Assembly: GCA_963702035.1 (NCBI GenBank)
Contig: OY969700.1
Location: 2,549,704 to 2,613,703, forward strand
Direction of reading: 5' to 3'
Length of the DNA stretch: 64,000 nt
Source of the DNA: VRUE01 sp963702035
Lineage (GTDB): Bacteria; Actinomycetota; Thermoleophilia; Solirubrobacterales; 70-9
Shown here: in pieces, positions 15,922 to 25,747 of the stretch
How positions within the stretch are numbered: the first letter of the stretch is position 1
How the letters are laid out: each line of letters begins with the position of its first letter
Position numbers and translations under genes: made by a program
The notes under the pieces: generated by a model
What the model was told of the DNA's origin: nothing
Database searches by the model: none
Seen by the model: the letters and a program-made list of their open reading frames with translations, nothing else

Positions 15922-17226
15922 ATGCCCGAGCGCGGACAGGCAGGCGCGGTCGCCGACCCGATCGCCGCATCGCCGGTTTACCCGGCCGGCAGCCGCGTGA
16001 ACGAGCGCGGCCATCTCGAGGTCGCCGGCTGTGACGTGGTCGAGCTCGCCGCCGAACTCGGCACCCCCGCCTATGTCTACGCCGAGGACGAGATGCGGGC
16101 GCGGGCGCGGGCCTATCGCGACGCGTTCGAGCGCCGCGGCAGCGACTACGAAGTCCTCTTCGCCAGCAAGGCGTTTCCCTGCACCGCCGCCTACCGGCTC
16201 TTCGCCGAGGAGGGCCTCTCGGTCAACGTCGCCTCCGGCGGCGAGCTCCACATGGCCCTGCGCGCCGGCTTCGACCCGGCGCGGATCCACATGCACGGCA
16301 ACAACAAGAGCGACGAGGAGATCCTCTTCGCCGCCCGCTCCGGCGTCGGCCACCTGATCCTCGACTCCTTCGACGAGATCGAGCGTTGCGAGCGGCTGCT
16401 CGAGCGACCGCAGGACGTGCTGATCCGGGTCACCCCTGGGATCAAGCCCTCGACCCACGACTACATCACCACCGGGCAGCTCGACTCGAAGTTCGGCTTC
16501 GGCATCGAGGACGGGCTGGCGGCGCGGGCGATCGAGCGGGTGCTCGCCTCCGACGTGCTCAACCTGGTCGGCCTGCACGCCCACATCGGCTCGCAGATCT
16601 TCGAGCTCGAGCCCTACGCGCTGGCGATCCGCGCGATCGGCGAGCTGGCGGGGGACTGGTGCCGGCTCGTCAACGTCGGCGGCGGGCTGGGGATCGCCTA
16701 CACCGCGGAGGACGAGCCGCCCTCGATCGACTCCTACGTCGGCGTCAAGGTCGACGGCGTCGTCGAGGTCTTCGGCGACGGAGTGCGGATCCTGATCGAG
16801 CCGGGGCGCTCGCTGGTCGGCAATGCCGGCCTCACCGCCTACCGGGTCGGCACGGTCAAGGAGATCCCCGGCGTCCGCACCTACGTCGCCGTCAACGGCG
16901 GCATGTCGGACAACATGCGCCCGATGCTCTACGGGTCCCGCTACGAGGCGCTGATCGCCGATCGGGCCGGCGCCGTCGCCGACACCGAGGCGACGATCGC
17001 CGGCATGCACTGCGAGTCGGGCGACGTGCTCGTGCGCGACGCGATGCTCGCCGCCCCCGCCGTAGGCGACGTCCTCGTCACCCCCGCGACCGGCGCCTAC
17101 GGCCACGCGATGGCCAGCAACTACAACGGCGTCACCCGCCCGCCCGTCGTCTTCTGTCGCGACGGCGAGGCCCGGGTCGTCGTGCGGCGCGAGTCCTACG
17201 AGGATCTGACCTCACGCGATGCCTGA
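15922..17226 (+). CDS. lysA: Diaminopimelate decarboxylase
   Basis: Decarboxylates meso-diaminopimelate to L-lysine with PLP. The 434-residue alanine-racemase-fold enzyme has Lys83 in FASKAFPC for the Schiff base, HAHIGSQIF, the phosphate-binding GGGLGIAY, the EPGRS segment, and CESGD supplying the partner-subunit active-site cysteine. The ATG at 15922 is the first start compatible with family length. It opens the lysA-hom-thrC-thrB cluster; hom overlaps it by eight bases. Confidence 0.95.
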   Translation: MPERGQAGAVADPIAASPVYPAGSRVNERGHLEVAGCDVVELAAELGTPAYVYAEDEMRARARAYRDAFERRGSDYEVLFASKAFPCTAAYRLFAEEGLSVNVASGGELHMALRAGFDPARIHMHGNNKSDEEILFAARSGVGHLILDSFDEIERCERLLERPQDVLIRVTPGIKPSTHDYITTGQLDSKFGFGIEDGLAARAIERVLASDVLNLVGLHAHIGSQIFELEPYALAIRAIGELAGDWCRLVNVGGGLGIAYTAEDEPPSIDSYVGVKVDGVVEVFGDGVRILIEPGRSLVGNAGLTAYRVGTVKEIPGVRTYVAVNGGMSDNMRPMLYGSRYEALIADRAGAVADTEATIAGMHCESGDVLVRDAMLAAPAVGDVLVTPATGAYGHAMASNYNGVTRPPVVFCRDGEARVVVRRESYEDLTSRDA

Positions 17227-18442
17227 GCCGATCCGCATCGGCCTGCTCGGCCACGGCACCGTCGGCGCCGCCTTCGCCGCCCTGCTGGCCGAGCGCGCGG
17301 GCGCCGTCGAGGCGGCGACCGGAAGGCGGCCGGAGCTGGCCGGCACGCTGACCCGCGGCGAGGGCGACTTCGGCGACATCGTCGAGCGCTCCGATCTGAT
17401 CGTCGAGCTGATCGGCGGCACCGACCCGGCGCGCACCTACGTGCTCGACGCGCTGCGCGCCGGCCGGCCGGTCGTTACCGCCAACAAGCAATTGCTGGCC
17501 CAGCATGGCGAGGAGCTCTTCGGCGTCGCCCGCGAGGCGCGGGTCCAACTCCGCTTCGAGGCCGCCGTCGCCGGCGTGATCCCGATCGTGCGCACGATCC
17601 AGGAGAGCTTCGGCGTCACCGAGATCGACAAGGTGTTCGGGATCGTCAACGGGACGACCAACTTCATCCTCAGCGAGATGGCCGCCAGCGGCGCCGCTTA
17701 CGAGCAGGTGCTGGCGCGGGCGCAGGAGCTCGGCTACGCCGAGGCCGACCCGAGCGACGACGTCAACGGAGCCGACGCCGCGGCGAAGATGGCGATCCTC
17801 GCCCGGCTCGCCTTCCACACCCCGGTCACCCTCGACCAGGTCGCCTACGAGGGGATCGAGGCGATCCAGCCAGACGACCTCGCCTACGCCAAGGAGCTCG
17901 ACCTCTCGCTGAAGCTGCTCGGCGTCGCCGAGCGCCGCGACGGCGGGATCAGCGTGCGCGTCTTCCCCTGCTTCCTCTACGGCGGCCACCCGCTGGCCCC
18001 GATCGGCGGCCCCTTCAACGCGGTGATGGTCGAGGCGGCGGCGATCACCGAGGTGACGATGTCGGGGCCCGGCGCGGGCGGGGTCGAGACCGCCTCGGCG
18101 GTGCTCGGCGACGTCGTCTCGATCCTCTCCGGCGACGCCCCGGTGCACGAGGCCCGCGAGCAGCTGCCGCTCGTCGCCGACGTCACCTCCTCCTTCTACC
18201 TGCACCTCGAGGTCGCCGACGAGCCCGGCGTGCTCGCCCGGATCGCCCAGGTGCTGGGCGAGAAAGAGATCTCGGTGAAGAGCGTCGTCCAGCGCGGCAG
18301 CGGAGGTGACGCGCGCCTGGTGATGGTCGTCCACGAGTGCCTCGAGTCGAGCTTCGCCGCGGCGGTCGAGGAGATCGGCCGGCTCGACGACATCCGCTCT
18401 CAGCCCCGCTTCATCCGCGTCATCGAGGAGCAGTTCGTTTGA
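17219..18442 (+). CDS. hom: Homoserine dehydrogenase
   Basis: Reduces aspartate semialdehyde to homoserine. The 407 residues contain the nucleotide-binding loop GLLGHGTVGAAFA, VVTANKQLLAQHG, the family signature around GIVNGTTNFIL and EADPSDDVNGADAAAK, and a C-terminal ACT domain (about 325-400, SSFYLHLEVADEPGVLARIAQVLG) that normally mediates threonine feedback inhibition. It overlaps lysA and thrC, forming one coupled operon. Confidence 0.95.
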   Translation: MPEPIRIGLLGHGTVGAAFAALLAERAGAVEAATGRRPELAGTLTRGEGDFGDIVERSDLIVELIGGTDPARTYVLDALRAGRPVVTANKQLLAQHGEELFGVAREARVQLRFEAAVAGVIPIVRTIQESFGVTEIDKVFGIVNGTTNFILSEMAASGAAYEQVLARAQELGYAEADPSDDVNGADAAAKMAILARLAFHTPVTLDQVAYEGIEAIQPDDLAYAKELDLSLKLLGVAERRDGGISVRVFPCFLYGGHPLAPIGGPFNAVMVEAAAITEVTMSGPGAGGVETASAVLGDVVSILSGDAPVHEAREQLPLVADVTSSFYLHLEVADEPGVLARIAQVLGEKEISVKSVVQRGSGGDARLVMVVHECLESSFAAAVEEIGRLDDIRSQPRFIRVIEEQFV

Positions 18443-19470
18443 AGCCTCTGATCGAGCGGTACCGCGACCGCCTGCCGCTCGAGCCGGGCGACCCGGTCGT
18501 CTCGCTCAACGAGGGGTCGACTCCGTTGATCGAGGCGCCGCGGCTCTCAGAGCGGATCGAGGCGCGCGCCTATCTCAAGTTCGAAGGTGCGAACCCGACC
18601 GGGTCGTTCAAGGACCGCGGGATGACCGTCGCCGTCTCGCGGGCGAAGGGGCGTGGGGCGGAGGCGGTGATCTGCGCCTCGACCGGCAATACCGCCGCCA
18701 GCGCCGCCGCCTACGCGGCGCGGGCGGGGATGCGCGGCGCGGTGATCGTGCCCGAGGGCAAGATCGCGATCGGCAAGCTCGCCCAGGCGCTGATGCACGG
18801 CGCCCGCGTCGTCGCCCTGCAGGGTAACTTCGACGAGGCGCTGCGGATCGTCCGCGAGCTCGCTCAGAAGCACCCGATCGAGCTGGTCAACTCGGTCAAC
18901 CCCTACCGGATCGAGGGCCAGAAGACCGCCGCCTTCGAGGTCGTCGAGGAGCTCGGCGGCGCGCCCGGGGCGCTGGCGATCCCGGTCGGCAACGCCGGCA
19001 ACGTGACCGCCTGGTGGCGCGGCTTCGAGCAGCTCGGTGTCGCCCCGGTCGTCTACGGGTTCCAGGCCGAGGGCGCGGCGCCGCTGGTCGGCGGCGCGCC
19101 GGTCGCCGAGCCGGAGACGGTCGCGTCGGCGATCCGGATCGGCAACCCGGCCCGCTGGGAGGAGGCGATGACCGCCTTCACCGCCTCGCGCGGCCGCGTC
19201 GCGGCGGTCTCCGACGAGCAGATCCTCGACGCCTACCACTGGCTGGCCACCAGCGAGGGGGTCTTCTGCGAGCCGGCTTCGGCGGCCTCGGTCGCCGGCC
19301 TGCTCGCCCACGGCCTACCGGTGGTCGAGGGCGCGCCCGCTCCGGAGTCGGTCGTCTGCGTGCTCACCGGGCACGGCCTCAAGGACCCCGACACGGCGCT
19401 CTCCAAAGCCCCCGCCGTGATCAACTGCGAGAACGACCTCAGCGCGGTCGAGCGCGCGGTGTTCGATTGA
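18439..19470 (+). CDS. thrC: Threonine synthase
   Basis: Converts O-phosphohomoserine to threonine with PLP. The 343-residue protein has the PLP lysine Lys58 in PTGSFKDRGM, the ASTGNTAASAAAYAARAG loop, and the glycine-rich phosphate-binding AIPVGNAGNVTAWW. The start is a TTG overlapping the hom stop (TTGA), consistent with re-initiation; no in-frame ATG fits. The short form is of the type found in actinobacteria. Confidence 0.95.
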   Translation: MKPLIERYRDRLPLEPGDPVVSLNEGSTPLIEAPRLSERIEARAYLKFEGANPTGSFKDRGMTVAVSRAKGRGAEAVICASTGNTAASAAAYAARAGMRGAVIVPEGKIAIGKLAQALMHGARVVALQGNFDEALRIVRELAQKHPIELVNSVNPYRIEGQKTAAFEVVEELGGAPGALAIPVGNAGNVTAWWRGFEQLGVAPVVYGFQAEGAAPLVGGAPVAEPETVASAIRIGNPARWEEAMTAFTASRGRVAAVSDEQILDAYHWLATSEGVFCEPASAASVAGLLAHGLPVVEGAPAPESVVCVLTGHGLKDPDTALSKAPAVINCENDLSAVERAVFD

Positions 19471-20348
19471 CCGTCCGCCACCGGCTCGTCCGCGTGCCCG
19501 CCTCCTCGGCCAACCTCGGCCCGGGCTACGACGTGATGGCGGCGGCGCTCGACCTCTTCCTCGAGCTCGAGGTGGAGGAGGCGGGAGAGTTCTCATTCGA
19601 CCCCGGCGGCCTCGACCTGCCGACCGGGCGCGACAACCTGCTCGTGCGCGCCTTCGAGAGCCTGCGTCCCGCCGACGGGATCGCCTTCCGCCTCAAGCGG
19701 GCGATCCCGCTGGCCCGCGGGCTCGGCTCCAGCGCGGCCGCGATCGTCGCCGGCCTGGCGGCGGCCGACCACCTGTATGAGCTGGCGCTGTCGCGCGAGC
19801 AGCTGCTCGTCCGCGCGACCGAGCTCGAGGGCCATCCCGACAACGTGGCGGCGGCGATCTACGGCGGCTTCGTCGTCTGCGCCGCCGGCGAGGGCGGCGG
19901 GCCGGTCGCTGCCCGCTTCGACCCTCCGGGCGGGCTGGAGGGGATCGTCGTGATCCCGCCCGAGGAAGTCTCGACCGAGCGCGCCCGCGAGGCGATCCCC
20001 GCCGAGGTCCCGCTTGCCGACGCCGTCGCCAACGTCGCCGCCGCCTCGCGGCTGGTGCTCGGCCTCGAGCGCGCCGACCTCGATCTGGTCGCCTCCGGCC
20101 TCGCCGACCGCATCCACCAGGAGCGTCGCCGCGCGCTCTATCCGCGCTCGATGGACCTGGTCAACGAGGCGCGCGCGCTCGGCGCGCTTGGCGCGACGAT
20201 CTCCGGCGCCGGCCCGACCGTGCTCGTCTGGACCACCTGGCAGGACGCCGGCAAGGTCAGCGGCGAGCTCGAACGCCGCTGCGAGGGCTGGGCCGAGGTC
20301 CGCCGCCTCCCCTTCACGCCCCACGGCGCCGACGTCCCCGAGCTCTGA
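19467..20348 (+). CDS. thrB: Homoserine kinase
   Basis: GHMP kinase producing O-phosphohomoserine for threonine synthase. Of 293 residues, the substrate region VPASSANLGPGYDVMAAAL, the ATP loop PLARGLGSSAAAIVAGLAA, and the C-terminal ATISGAGPTVLVW are all present. The start is again a TTG within TTGA overlapping the thrC stop, so hom, thrC and thrB share the same coupling device. Confidence 0.95.
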   Translation: MTVRHRLVRVPASSANLGPGYDVMAAALDLFLELEVEEAGEFSFDPGGLDLPTGRDNLLVRAFESLRPADGIAFRLKRAIPLARGLGSSAAAIVAGLAAADHLYELALSREQLLVRATELEGHPDNVAAAIYGGFVVCAAGEGGGPVAARFDPPGGLEGIVVIPPEEVSTERAREAIPAEVPLADAVANVAAASRLVLGLERADLDLVASGLADRIHQERRRALYPRSMDLVNEARALGALGATISGAGPTVLVWTTWQDAGKVSGELERRCEGWAEVRRLPFTPHGADVPEL

Positions 20349-20352
20349 GCGG

Positions 20353-20727
20353 GTGCGCTGGGTGATCCAGATCGGCCTGATCGAGCTGGCGCTCGGCGGC
20401 CTGCTCGGCTGGGCGATGGTGGTCCGCGAGGAGAAGCGCGAGTGGCTGCGGCAGATCGGGATCGTCGCCCCGCAGCGGATCCGCCAGGTCCACCTCGACT
20501 ACGTGATGATGGGCCTGATCCTGATCGGCGTCGGCCTCGCCGTCTCCGACCTGCCGACCGCGGTCGCGGTAGCGCTCGTCTTCGGCACGCTGGTCAACCC
20601 CTTCCTCTTCGTCCCCCTCGCCTTCGACCCTGAGATCGAGAAACGAGCCTGGTACCGGCTGCTGGCGGTCATCTCGTTCTTAGGCGTCAGCGGCGGCCTC
20701 GTCGCTGCAGCGATTGTCGGGCCCTGA
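20353..20727 (+). CDS. Small four-helix integral membrane protein
   Basis: Begins at GTG four bases after thrB (another GTG lies nine bases in). The 124 residues have about four hydrophobic segments: IGLIELALGGLLGWAMV, YVMMGLILIGVGLAV, AVALVFGTLVNPFLFVPLAF and AVISFLGVSGGLVAAAIVG. The pattern faintly recalls hydroxylaminobenzene-mutase-like four-helix proteins, but this is weak. Co-transcription with the threonine genes is likely; function unknown. Confidence 0.65.
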   Translation: MRWVIQIGLIELALGGLLGWAMVVREEKREWLRQIGIVAPQRIRQVHLDYVMMGLILIGVGLAVSDLPTAVAVALVFGTLVNPFLFVPLAFDPEIEKRAWYRLLAVISFLGVSGGLVAAAIVGP

Positions 20728-20747
20728 CTATTTGGCTGGAACCGAGC

Positions 20748-23700
20748 TCAGTCAGCGTCGATAACGAGCTGCTCAGGTTCTCCCCGATTCACCTTGGGCG
20801 CAGCCCGTTCACTGGCGGACGGGGTCGGAAGTTCGGCAGCTTCGAAGATCGGCCCATCAACGATGTCCGCAAGCAGAGTGGCGGCTTGTGGAACCAGGTC
20901 GATCGTCTGCTCGACGATCCAGAGCAGCTTGCAAAGCTCCTCGGTGAATGACGCGGGCCACTGCTCTGGGCGGATATCGTCCAAAGTGGAGGACCTTCTG
21001 CCTGCGCCCTCCTTCATTCGATACGCGAGCCACGATTTAATGACCTTGAGGCCGGAGACGCTGAAATCCCACACCTCAGGCGCGACTGGCTCGAATACCC
21101 CAGATCCGATGGTGAGTCGCTTTGCCTTACGGTCGTACTCGAAGCTTTCTGGGTAGGCGTCTGCCCCCGACGGTACGCCGACGGTGCACTTGGCGGCCCC
21201 CGCTGGGACAGCGCCATGTTTCTCACCATCGGGGACAAGACGCTCGCCATAGGTGTGCAGCCAGATCAGTCGCCGGCCGATCACGGTGGTCTTCTCGAAC
21301 AGCTCGGCGTCTTTCGTGATCGGGATTCGCGGCCCGGGGATTTCCAGCTCGGCCGCGAAGCGGTCGGTGTAGTCACCAGCAAGGACGGCGTAGACGTACG
21401 CGAGCAGATCCTGCGGCAGAACCTCCTCATCAAGAGTCGCTGCCAGAGCCTCGATAAGTCCGGAGGTCACGTTGGGTTCCGTCGCTTGCGCATCGCGCCA
21501 GAGCGGAATGACGTGCTTCGCGCCAAATGAGCCTCGAAAGTGGTCTAGATCCGGAATGTCCGCAGCAGCAGTGGCGGCTTGCCCTCTACCCAGAAGTCCC
21601 GTCAGGAGGCTCGTGATGAACACCTGCTCAGGCCCATCGACAAGCCACAACGGCGGCCGCGGCCTATCGATGAGCCTCGCATCGGGGAGCATCCACTGGC
21701 GGTCGAAGCTCCGGTATGCGAAGCGCTTGGCCGGGATGGGGTCAGCGTCCGCCGTGAGCTCGCCGATCGGAATGAGCTCATCTGACGGTACCCGCAGGTC
21801 GTGCGCAGGTTTGGCGGGGTTCTTGGCGGTCGTAGAGCGCATCAGACCCACCCGCTCATCGGGCGTTGCCGCGACCAGGTTCGCCCAGCGCCGGCCGAGC
21901 ACCTGACGCGCCGCCGATATCGGCCAGGTGCGCTTGAACTGGATTCCTGAATGCTGCCACGGGAATAGGTCCGTCAGGAGAGGCCAAGCCATGTAATTTC
22001 CCTCTTGCTCGGGGAGTAGCGGCTCTTCCCAACCGGAGAAGCAGTCTTCCCACTCCAGATCGGCAAACGACTCGATCGCCGCCAGTCGCTCCAGCTTCTC
22101 CTCCTGCGTACCATCGATCAGCGCTCCGCAGTACCGGACCCTGGCTGGCTGCTCCGAGTGAGCCGACTCGGTTCGAATCCCGACCGCGATTGCCACCGGC
22201 GTCTGGATCGCGAAGACGTTCTCGCTCCTGCGGGCACCCAGGTTGTCGCCCCCGAGGTCGAGAATCCAAAGTTCGTCGAAGGTTGCCCGCATCACCTTGC
22301 GCATGCCGGCGAACGCCGGCCCGCGCAAGTAGGACGAAGCCGTTATGAAGCTGACCACACCCCCGGCGCCACTCTGCTCGAAGACCTTCCACATGGCCCA
22401 GCGCCAGAAGTAGACATAGTCGTTGTAGAGGTTCTTCAGCTGCCCGCCGGCTCCGGATTCACGCACCGGCTCGATGAAATCGTCGAGGATCGGGTCTTCA
22501 CCGTCATCGCCAAAGCGGACCCAGCCCCCCTTGCGCTCGGTGCCCTCGTCGTCGGGGTCGATCTGCTGGCGGTCATACGGTGGGTTACCGATGCAGACGA
22601 GGACCCGCTCATCCGCCTTGACCCTGCGAGCGCGCTCGTTCTCCTCGCTCAGCTTTCGATGCGTTAGCGACGTCTGTTTCCCTTTGCCGGGTACGAACGG
22701 GCTCTCCAGGGTGTCGGCGAGATAGACGCGGGCGCCGTCCTCGGGAAGGGTTCCCCCCCGCTCCAGAATGCGCTGGGCCACGCGGAGGTGTGCAACCGCG
22801 TATGGGCCGACGAGGATCTCGAAGCCGTGGAAGTTTCGCGCGGCGCTCGTCGCTCTCCCTGCCGCCTCACCGGGGCCGAAGCGCGCGGTGGCTTCGGAGA
22901 GGCCTTCGTCGATGGCGGCCAGTAGATAAGTGCCCGTTCCGGCCGCCGGGTCGAGGAGGACGACATCGTCGTCAACGATTCCGAGTCCCTTGTCGAACTG
23001 CTCGTGCAAAAGCTCGGTGACGAGCCTCACCTGTGCCCGCACAACTTGCGCCGGCGTGTAATAGACGCCACGGTTGTTGCGTAGTTTCGGATCGTAGGCG
23101 GCCAGGAAATCCTCGTAGAAATAGAGCCAGGGATCGACGTCGGTACCGCTGGCCATCATCGTTGGGTCAACGGCACCCACGATCCGCTCCAGGAGGTCGA
23201 GTGGGACCTTGACCTCAGCCCGCGCCTCTTTCTGGGCGAGGATTCGCAGCACCTGTGCAAGCAGACCGTGGCGGATATCGAGGCGATCGGCAGCATTTGC
23301 GGAAAGGTTTTCCTCGCCTTCGACGCGGGCAAGCAGCAGGGCGTAGGTGACGGTTTGTGCATAAGCGTCCGCGAATTGCCGATCGTCGGCATCGGCGAAA
23401 AGGAAATGTCGCCACTCATCGGCCAGCATCTGCATCGCTGAACCTTCCTTGTCCAGGGCGGCGAATGCGTCGTCTCGCAAGAGTCGGCACAGGGGCGCCA
23501 GGGCCTCCGCCAGACCTCGCGGCGAGGTTGGCACGATCGGCTCCCAGCTCGTGAAATCGCGAAGCAGGATCTCAAGGTCGCGGACGTTGTCTTTCGAAAT
23601 TGCCGCGCCGCCCTCGGTGGTCGCGTCGCCAGAGAGTCGTATGACTTTGCCTTGGCGCTCACCGGTGCGATAGAGCGACCACTCATTCCCGTCGGTGTAA

Positions 23701-24035
23701 AGCAGATTTGGATGATTTCGGAACTTCTTCCACTGCTTGGCGTCATCGGTTTTGAACTTCGACGGCTGAGCGCCTTTGCCGGGAGCCTTCAGCTCAACGT
23801 GCCCGGTGACCGCGCCGTTGACTGCGATTGCGACATCTGGTCTGCCCTTCAACTCGACCATCGCAGCCTCGGTCGTAGCCACGATCTCAACGCCGATGAC
23901 GTTGCCCAGCTCTTGCATCAGTTGCACGACCGGATGCTTGAGCTGATCCTCCGGCTGGGCATGGCTGGCGCCTATCGCGCCGTAGGCGGTCTGAAGCGCT
24001 TCACCGAATTTTTCGAGTATTTCTTTCAGGTTCAC
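20748..24035 (-). CDS. Single-polypeptide restriction-modification enzyme (type ISP/IIG-like adenine methyltransferase)
   Basis: The 1095-residue protein carries an N-terminal nuclease-like part with PD (Pro66-Asp67) and ELK (81-83) of the PD-(D/E)xK kind, a helical linker, an N6-adenine methyltransferase core with motif I DPAAGTGTYLL (from Asp362) and motif IV NPPY (484-487), and a long C-terminal target-recognition region similar to type ISP specificity domains. There is no helicase block, unlike LlaBIII-type enzymes, so it is nearer to type IIG. GC content and codon use are lower than in neighbours, indicating transfer. Cleavage specificity is unknown. Confidence 0.82.
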   Translation of the reverse strand: MNLKEILEKFGEALQTAYGAIGASHAQPEDQLKHPVVQLMQELGNVIGVEIVATTEAAMVELKGRPDVAIAVNGAVTGHVELKAPGKGAQPSKFKTDDAKQWKKFRNHPNLLYTDGNEWSLYRTGERQGKVIRLSGDATTEGGAAISKDNVRDLEILLRDFTSWEPIVPTSPRGLAEALAPLCRLLRDDAFAALDKEGSAMQMLADEWRHFLFADADDRQFADAYAQTVTYALLLARVEGEENLSANAADRLDIRHGLLAQVLRILAQKEARAEVKVPLDLLERIVGAVDPTMMASGTDVDPWLYFYEDFLAAYDPKLRNNRGVYYTPAQVVRAQVRLVTELLHEQFDKGLGIVDDDVVLLDPAAGTGTYLLAAIDEGLSEATARFGPGEAAGRATSAARNFHGFEILVGPYAVAHLRVAQRILERGGTLPEDGARVYLADTLESPFVPGKGKQTSLTHRKLSEENERARRVKADERVLVCIGNPPYDRQQIDPDDEGTERKGGWVRFGDDGEDPILDDFIEPVRESGAGGQLKNLYNDYVYFWRWAMWKVFEQSGAGGVVSFITASSYLRGPAFAGMRKVMRATFDELWILDLGGDNLGARRSENVFAIQTPVAIAVGIRTESAHSEQPARVRYCGALIDGTQEEKLERLAAIESFADLEWEDCFSGWEEPLLPEQEGNYMAWPLLTDLFPWQHSGIQFKRTWPISAARQVLGRRWANLVAATPDERVGLMRSTTAKNPAKPAHDLRVPSDELIPIGELTADADPIPAKRFAYRSFDRQWMLPDARLIDRPRPPLWLVDGPEQVFITSLLTGLLGRGQAATAAADIPDLDHFRGSFGAKHVIPLWRDAQATEPNVTSGLIEALAATLDEEVLPQDLLAYVYAVLAGDYTDRFAAELEIPGPRIPITKDAELFEKTTVIGRRLIWLHTYGERLVPDGEKHGAVPAGAAKCTVGVPSGADAYPESFEYDRKAKRLTIGSGVFEPVAPEVWDFSVSGLKVIKSWLAYRMKEGAGRRSSTLDDIRPEQWPASFTEELCKLLWIVEQTIDLVPQAATLLADIVDGPIFEAAELPTPSASERAAPKVNRGEPEQLVIDAD

Positions 24036-24108
24036 GAGTTCGGATTCTCGCTTTCCCGGCGGATGCCGGGTGGGGGGAGAGTTTTCGTCGTCGGATCCTT
24101 AAGGGGGC

Positions 24109-24321
24109 ATGCGGCTCTCGCGGCATGCGAAGAACTACCTTCGGCGCCTCGGGGCATCGGTGATGGAGGTCGAACGCGTCATCGAGGAGCCTGTCGAATT
24201 CGATCGCGATAGGAACGGAAAGCCTCGATACACGGGGGAGATACAAGGCGTCCGCGTCCGCGTGGTCGTCGCACTTGACGAGCCGGACTTGATCGTCACA
24301 ATCCATGACAGGAGAAGCTGA
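24109..24321 (+). CDS. DUF4258-like small protein, putative toxin
   Basis: A 70-residue protein (RLSRHAKNYLRRLGASVMEVERVIEEP, then RVRVVVALDEPDLIVTIHDRR) with the size and strand order of DUF4258 proteins. Its TGA overlaps the ATG of the next gene by one base. Such pairs with DUF2283 proteins are suspected toxin-antitoxin modules. It lies 73 bp upstream of, and divergent from, the restriction-modification gene. Confidence 0.65.
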   Translation: MRLSRHAKNYLRRLGASVMEVERVIEEPVEFDRDRNGKPRYTGEIQGVRVRVVVALDEPDLIVTIHDRRS

Positions 24322-24611
24322 TGCGGGCAGACTACGACAGCGAGGCCGATGCTCTCGACATCGAACTTTTTCGGTTCGAGCGCCTTGAACGCCAAGATTC
24401 GGTTCACGACACCTACTGCCAAGTTGGGTTCGCGGGCGGCAAGCCGTCCAGCATCGAGGTGCTCACTCCGGCTGACCACCTCGATCTACTCGACGTAGTA
24501 GCCGATCGTTACCACCTGGACGGTCTAGCGCTGCGTGCCGCGGCCCAGGCAGCCCTCGCGGCCCCCGATCGGGTGGTCGAGCTCGAAGTGGCCGCACGAG
24601 TCGCTGTCTGA
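24321..24611 (+). CDS. DUF2283-like small protein, putative antitoxin
   Basis: A 96-residue protein opening with RADYDSEADALDIELFRFERLE, the characteristic start of DUF2283 proteins, followed by an acidic middle and an Ala-rich helical tail that is longer than usual. Coupled to the preceding gene by TGATG. Function in the pair is inferred from known association of these two domains. Confidence 0.65.
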   Translation: MRADYDSEADALDIELFRFERLERQDSVHDTYCQVGFAGGKPSSIEVLTPADHLDLLDVVADRYHLDGLALRAAAQAALAAPDRVVELEVAARVAV

Positions 24612-24672
24612 CGAGCCACCGGCGATTTACGCCACCGGTTGACGCCGCCGCCTTCGCCATTACCATCGCGGT

Positions 24673-25734
24673 GTGCCGGTCAGACTTCGATGGACTTTCG
24701 GGTTGGCGTTGCTGGTCGTTCTCCTCGCCGTTCCGGCGATGGCTGAGGCGACGCTTGTCTTCTCTCGTAACCCGCTCAACCCCAGCGTCTGGTCGGCGGC
24801 GAACGACGGCTCCGGGGCGCGGCGGCTCGTGGCGGGATCCAATCCGCGGGTCTCGCCCGATGGCAAGATAGTCGCCTTTCTCCATCAGGGGAAAGGGCGC
24901 TCCGCCCAGCCCGAACTTATGCTGGTGCCCGCGGACGGCAGTGCGCCGGTGAGCGGGTTGGCGGTCGGCTGGCGCGAAACCTCGGTCTTCGACTGGTCGC
25001 CCGACTCGACCTTGATCGCCGCCGTGCTCGGCCCCGAACTCGGCGCCAAGCACCTGGTCCTGATCGACACGGTCACCGGCGCTCAGCAGATGATCGCGCG
25101 CGGCTTCTTCTCGGGCGTCAGCTTCGCGCCCGGAGGCGGAGCGCTCGTTTACGGCAGGGCGGCGAGCGAAAGCTTCCCGCCCCGCAGCGACGTCTACAGG
25201 TATGACATCCGCCTCCCGGGCATGCCCGACGCGCAGGCTCCGCAGCTGAATCACCGCCTGACTACCGACCGACGCTCCGGCTATCCGCTCTGGAGCCCCA
25301 ACGGCGGGATCGTCTTCGTCAGGCAGCTCGGCGCCAGGAAGCGGCGCTACGTCCCCAAGAACGAGTTGTTCAGGATGAATCTCGCGGGCGAAAGGGTGCG
25401 GCAGCTCACCCACTCGAAGGTCAGCCCGCTCGCCCAGGGCCTCTTCCCGACTGCCTGGTCGGCCAACGGCCGTCGGCTGCTCGCCCAGTTCGAGGGCCAG
25501 GACCTCAGCTACGCGGTCACCGTCAATGCCCGCACCGGCGCCCAGCGCCCGCTGGTCGAAGCGACCGAGCAGGGCGTCCTCGGTGCCGCGCTCTCCGCCA
25601 ACGGCAACTTCGTCCTCGCCACCACCGGTGGTTTCGATCCGGCCAATCGCCATAACGTCGTCAGCATCCCCTGGCGCGGCGGCCACCCGACCGTGCTCGC
25701 CAAGAACGCTTCCGAACCCAGCTGGGGCGGATAG
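24673..25734 (+). CDS. Secreted TolB/WD40-like beta-propeller protein
   Basis: The 353-residue product starts at GTG with a signal peptide (LALLVVLLAVPAMAEA). The remainder shows TolB-type PD40 blades (NPRVSPDGKIVAF, FDWSPDSTLIAAVLG, YPLWSPNGGIVFVR, TAWSANGRRLLAQF, AALSANGNFVLATTGG), so it folds as an extracytoplasmic propeller. No catalytic residues are evident; a binding or sensory role is likely. Confidence 0.8.
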   Translation: MPVRLRWTFGLALLVVLLAVPAMAEATLVFSRNPLNPSVWSAANDGSGARRLVAGSNPRVSPDGKIVAFLHQGKGRSAQPELMLVPADGSAPVSGLAVGWRETSVFDWSPDSTLIAAVLGPELGAKHLVLIDTVTGAQQMIARGFFSGVSFAPGGGALVYGRAASESFPPRSDVYRYDIRLPGMPDAQAPQLNHRLTTDRRSGYPLWSPNGGIVFVRQLGARKRRYVPKNELFRMNLAGERVRQLTHSKVSPLAQGLFPTAWSANGRRLLAQFEGQDLSYAVTVNARTGAQRPLVEATEQGVLGAALSANGNFVLATTGGFDPANRHNVVSIPWRGGHPTVLAKNASEPSWGG

Positions 25735-25747
25735 GCGCGGGCTCCCG

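Noticed and set aside
22165..22185. GGTTCGAATCC, a tRNA T-loop look-alike
   Set aside because: The surrounding bases do not make a T stem, acceptor stem or anticodon arm, and it lies within the restriction-modification coding sequence.
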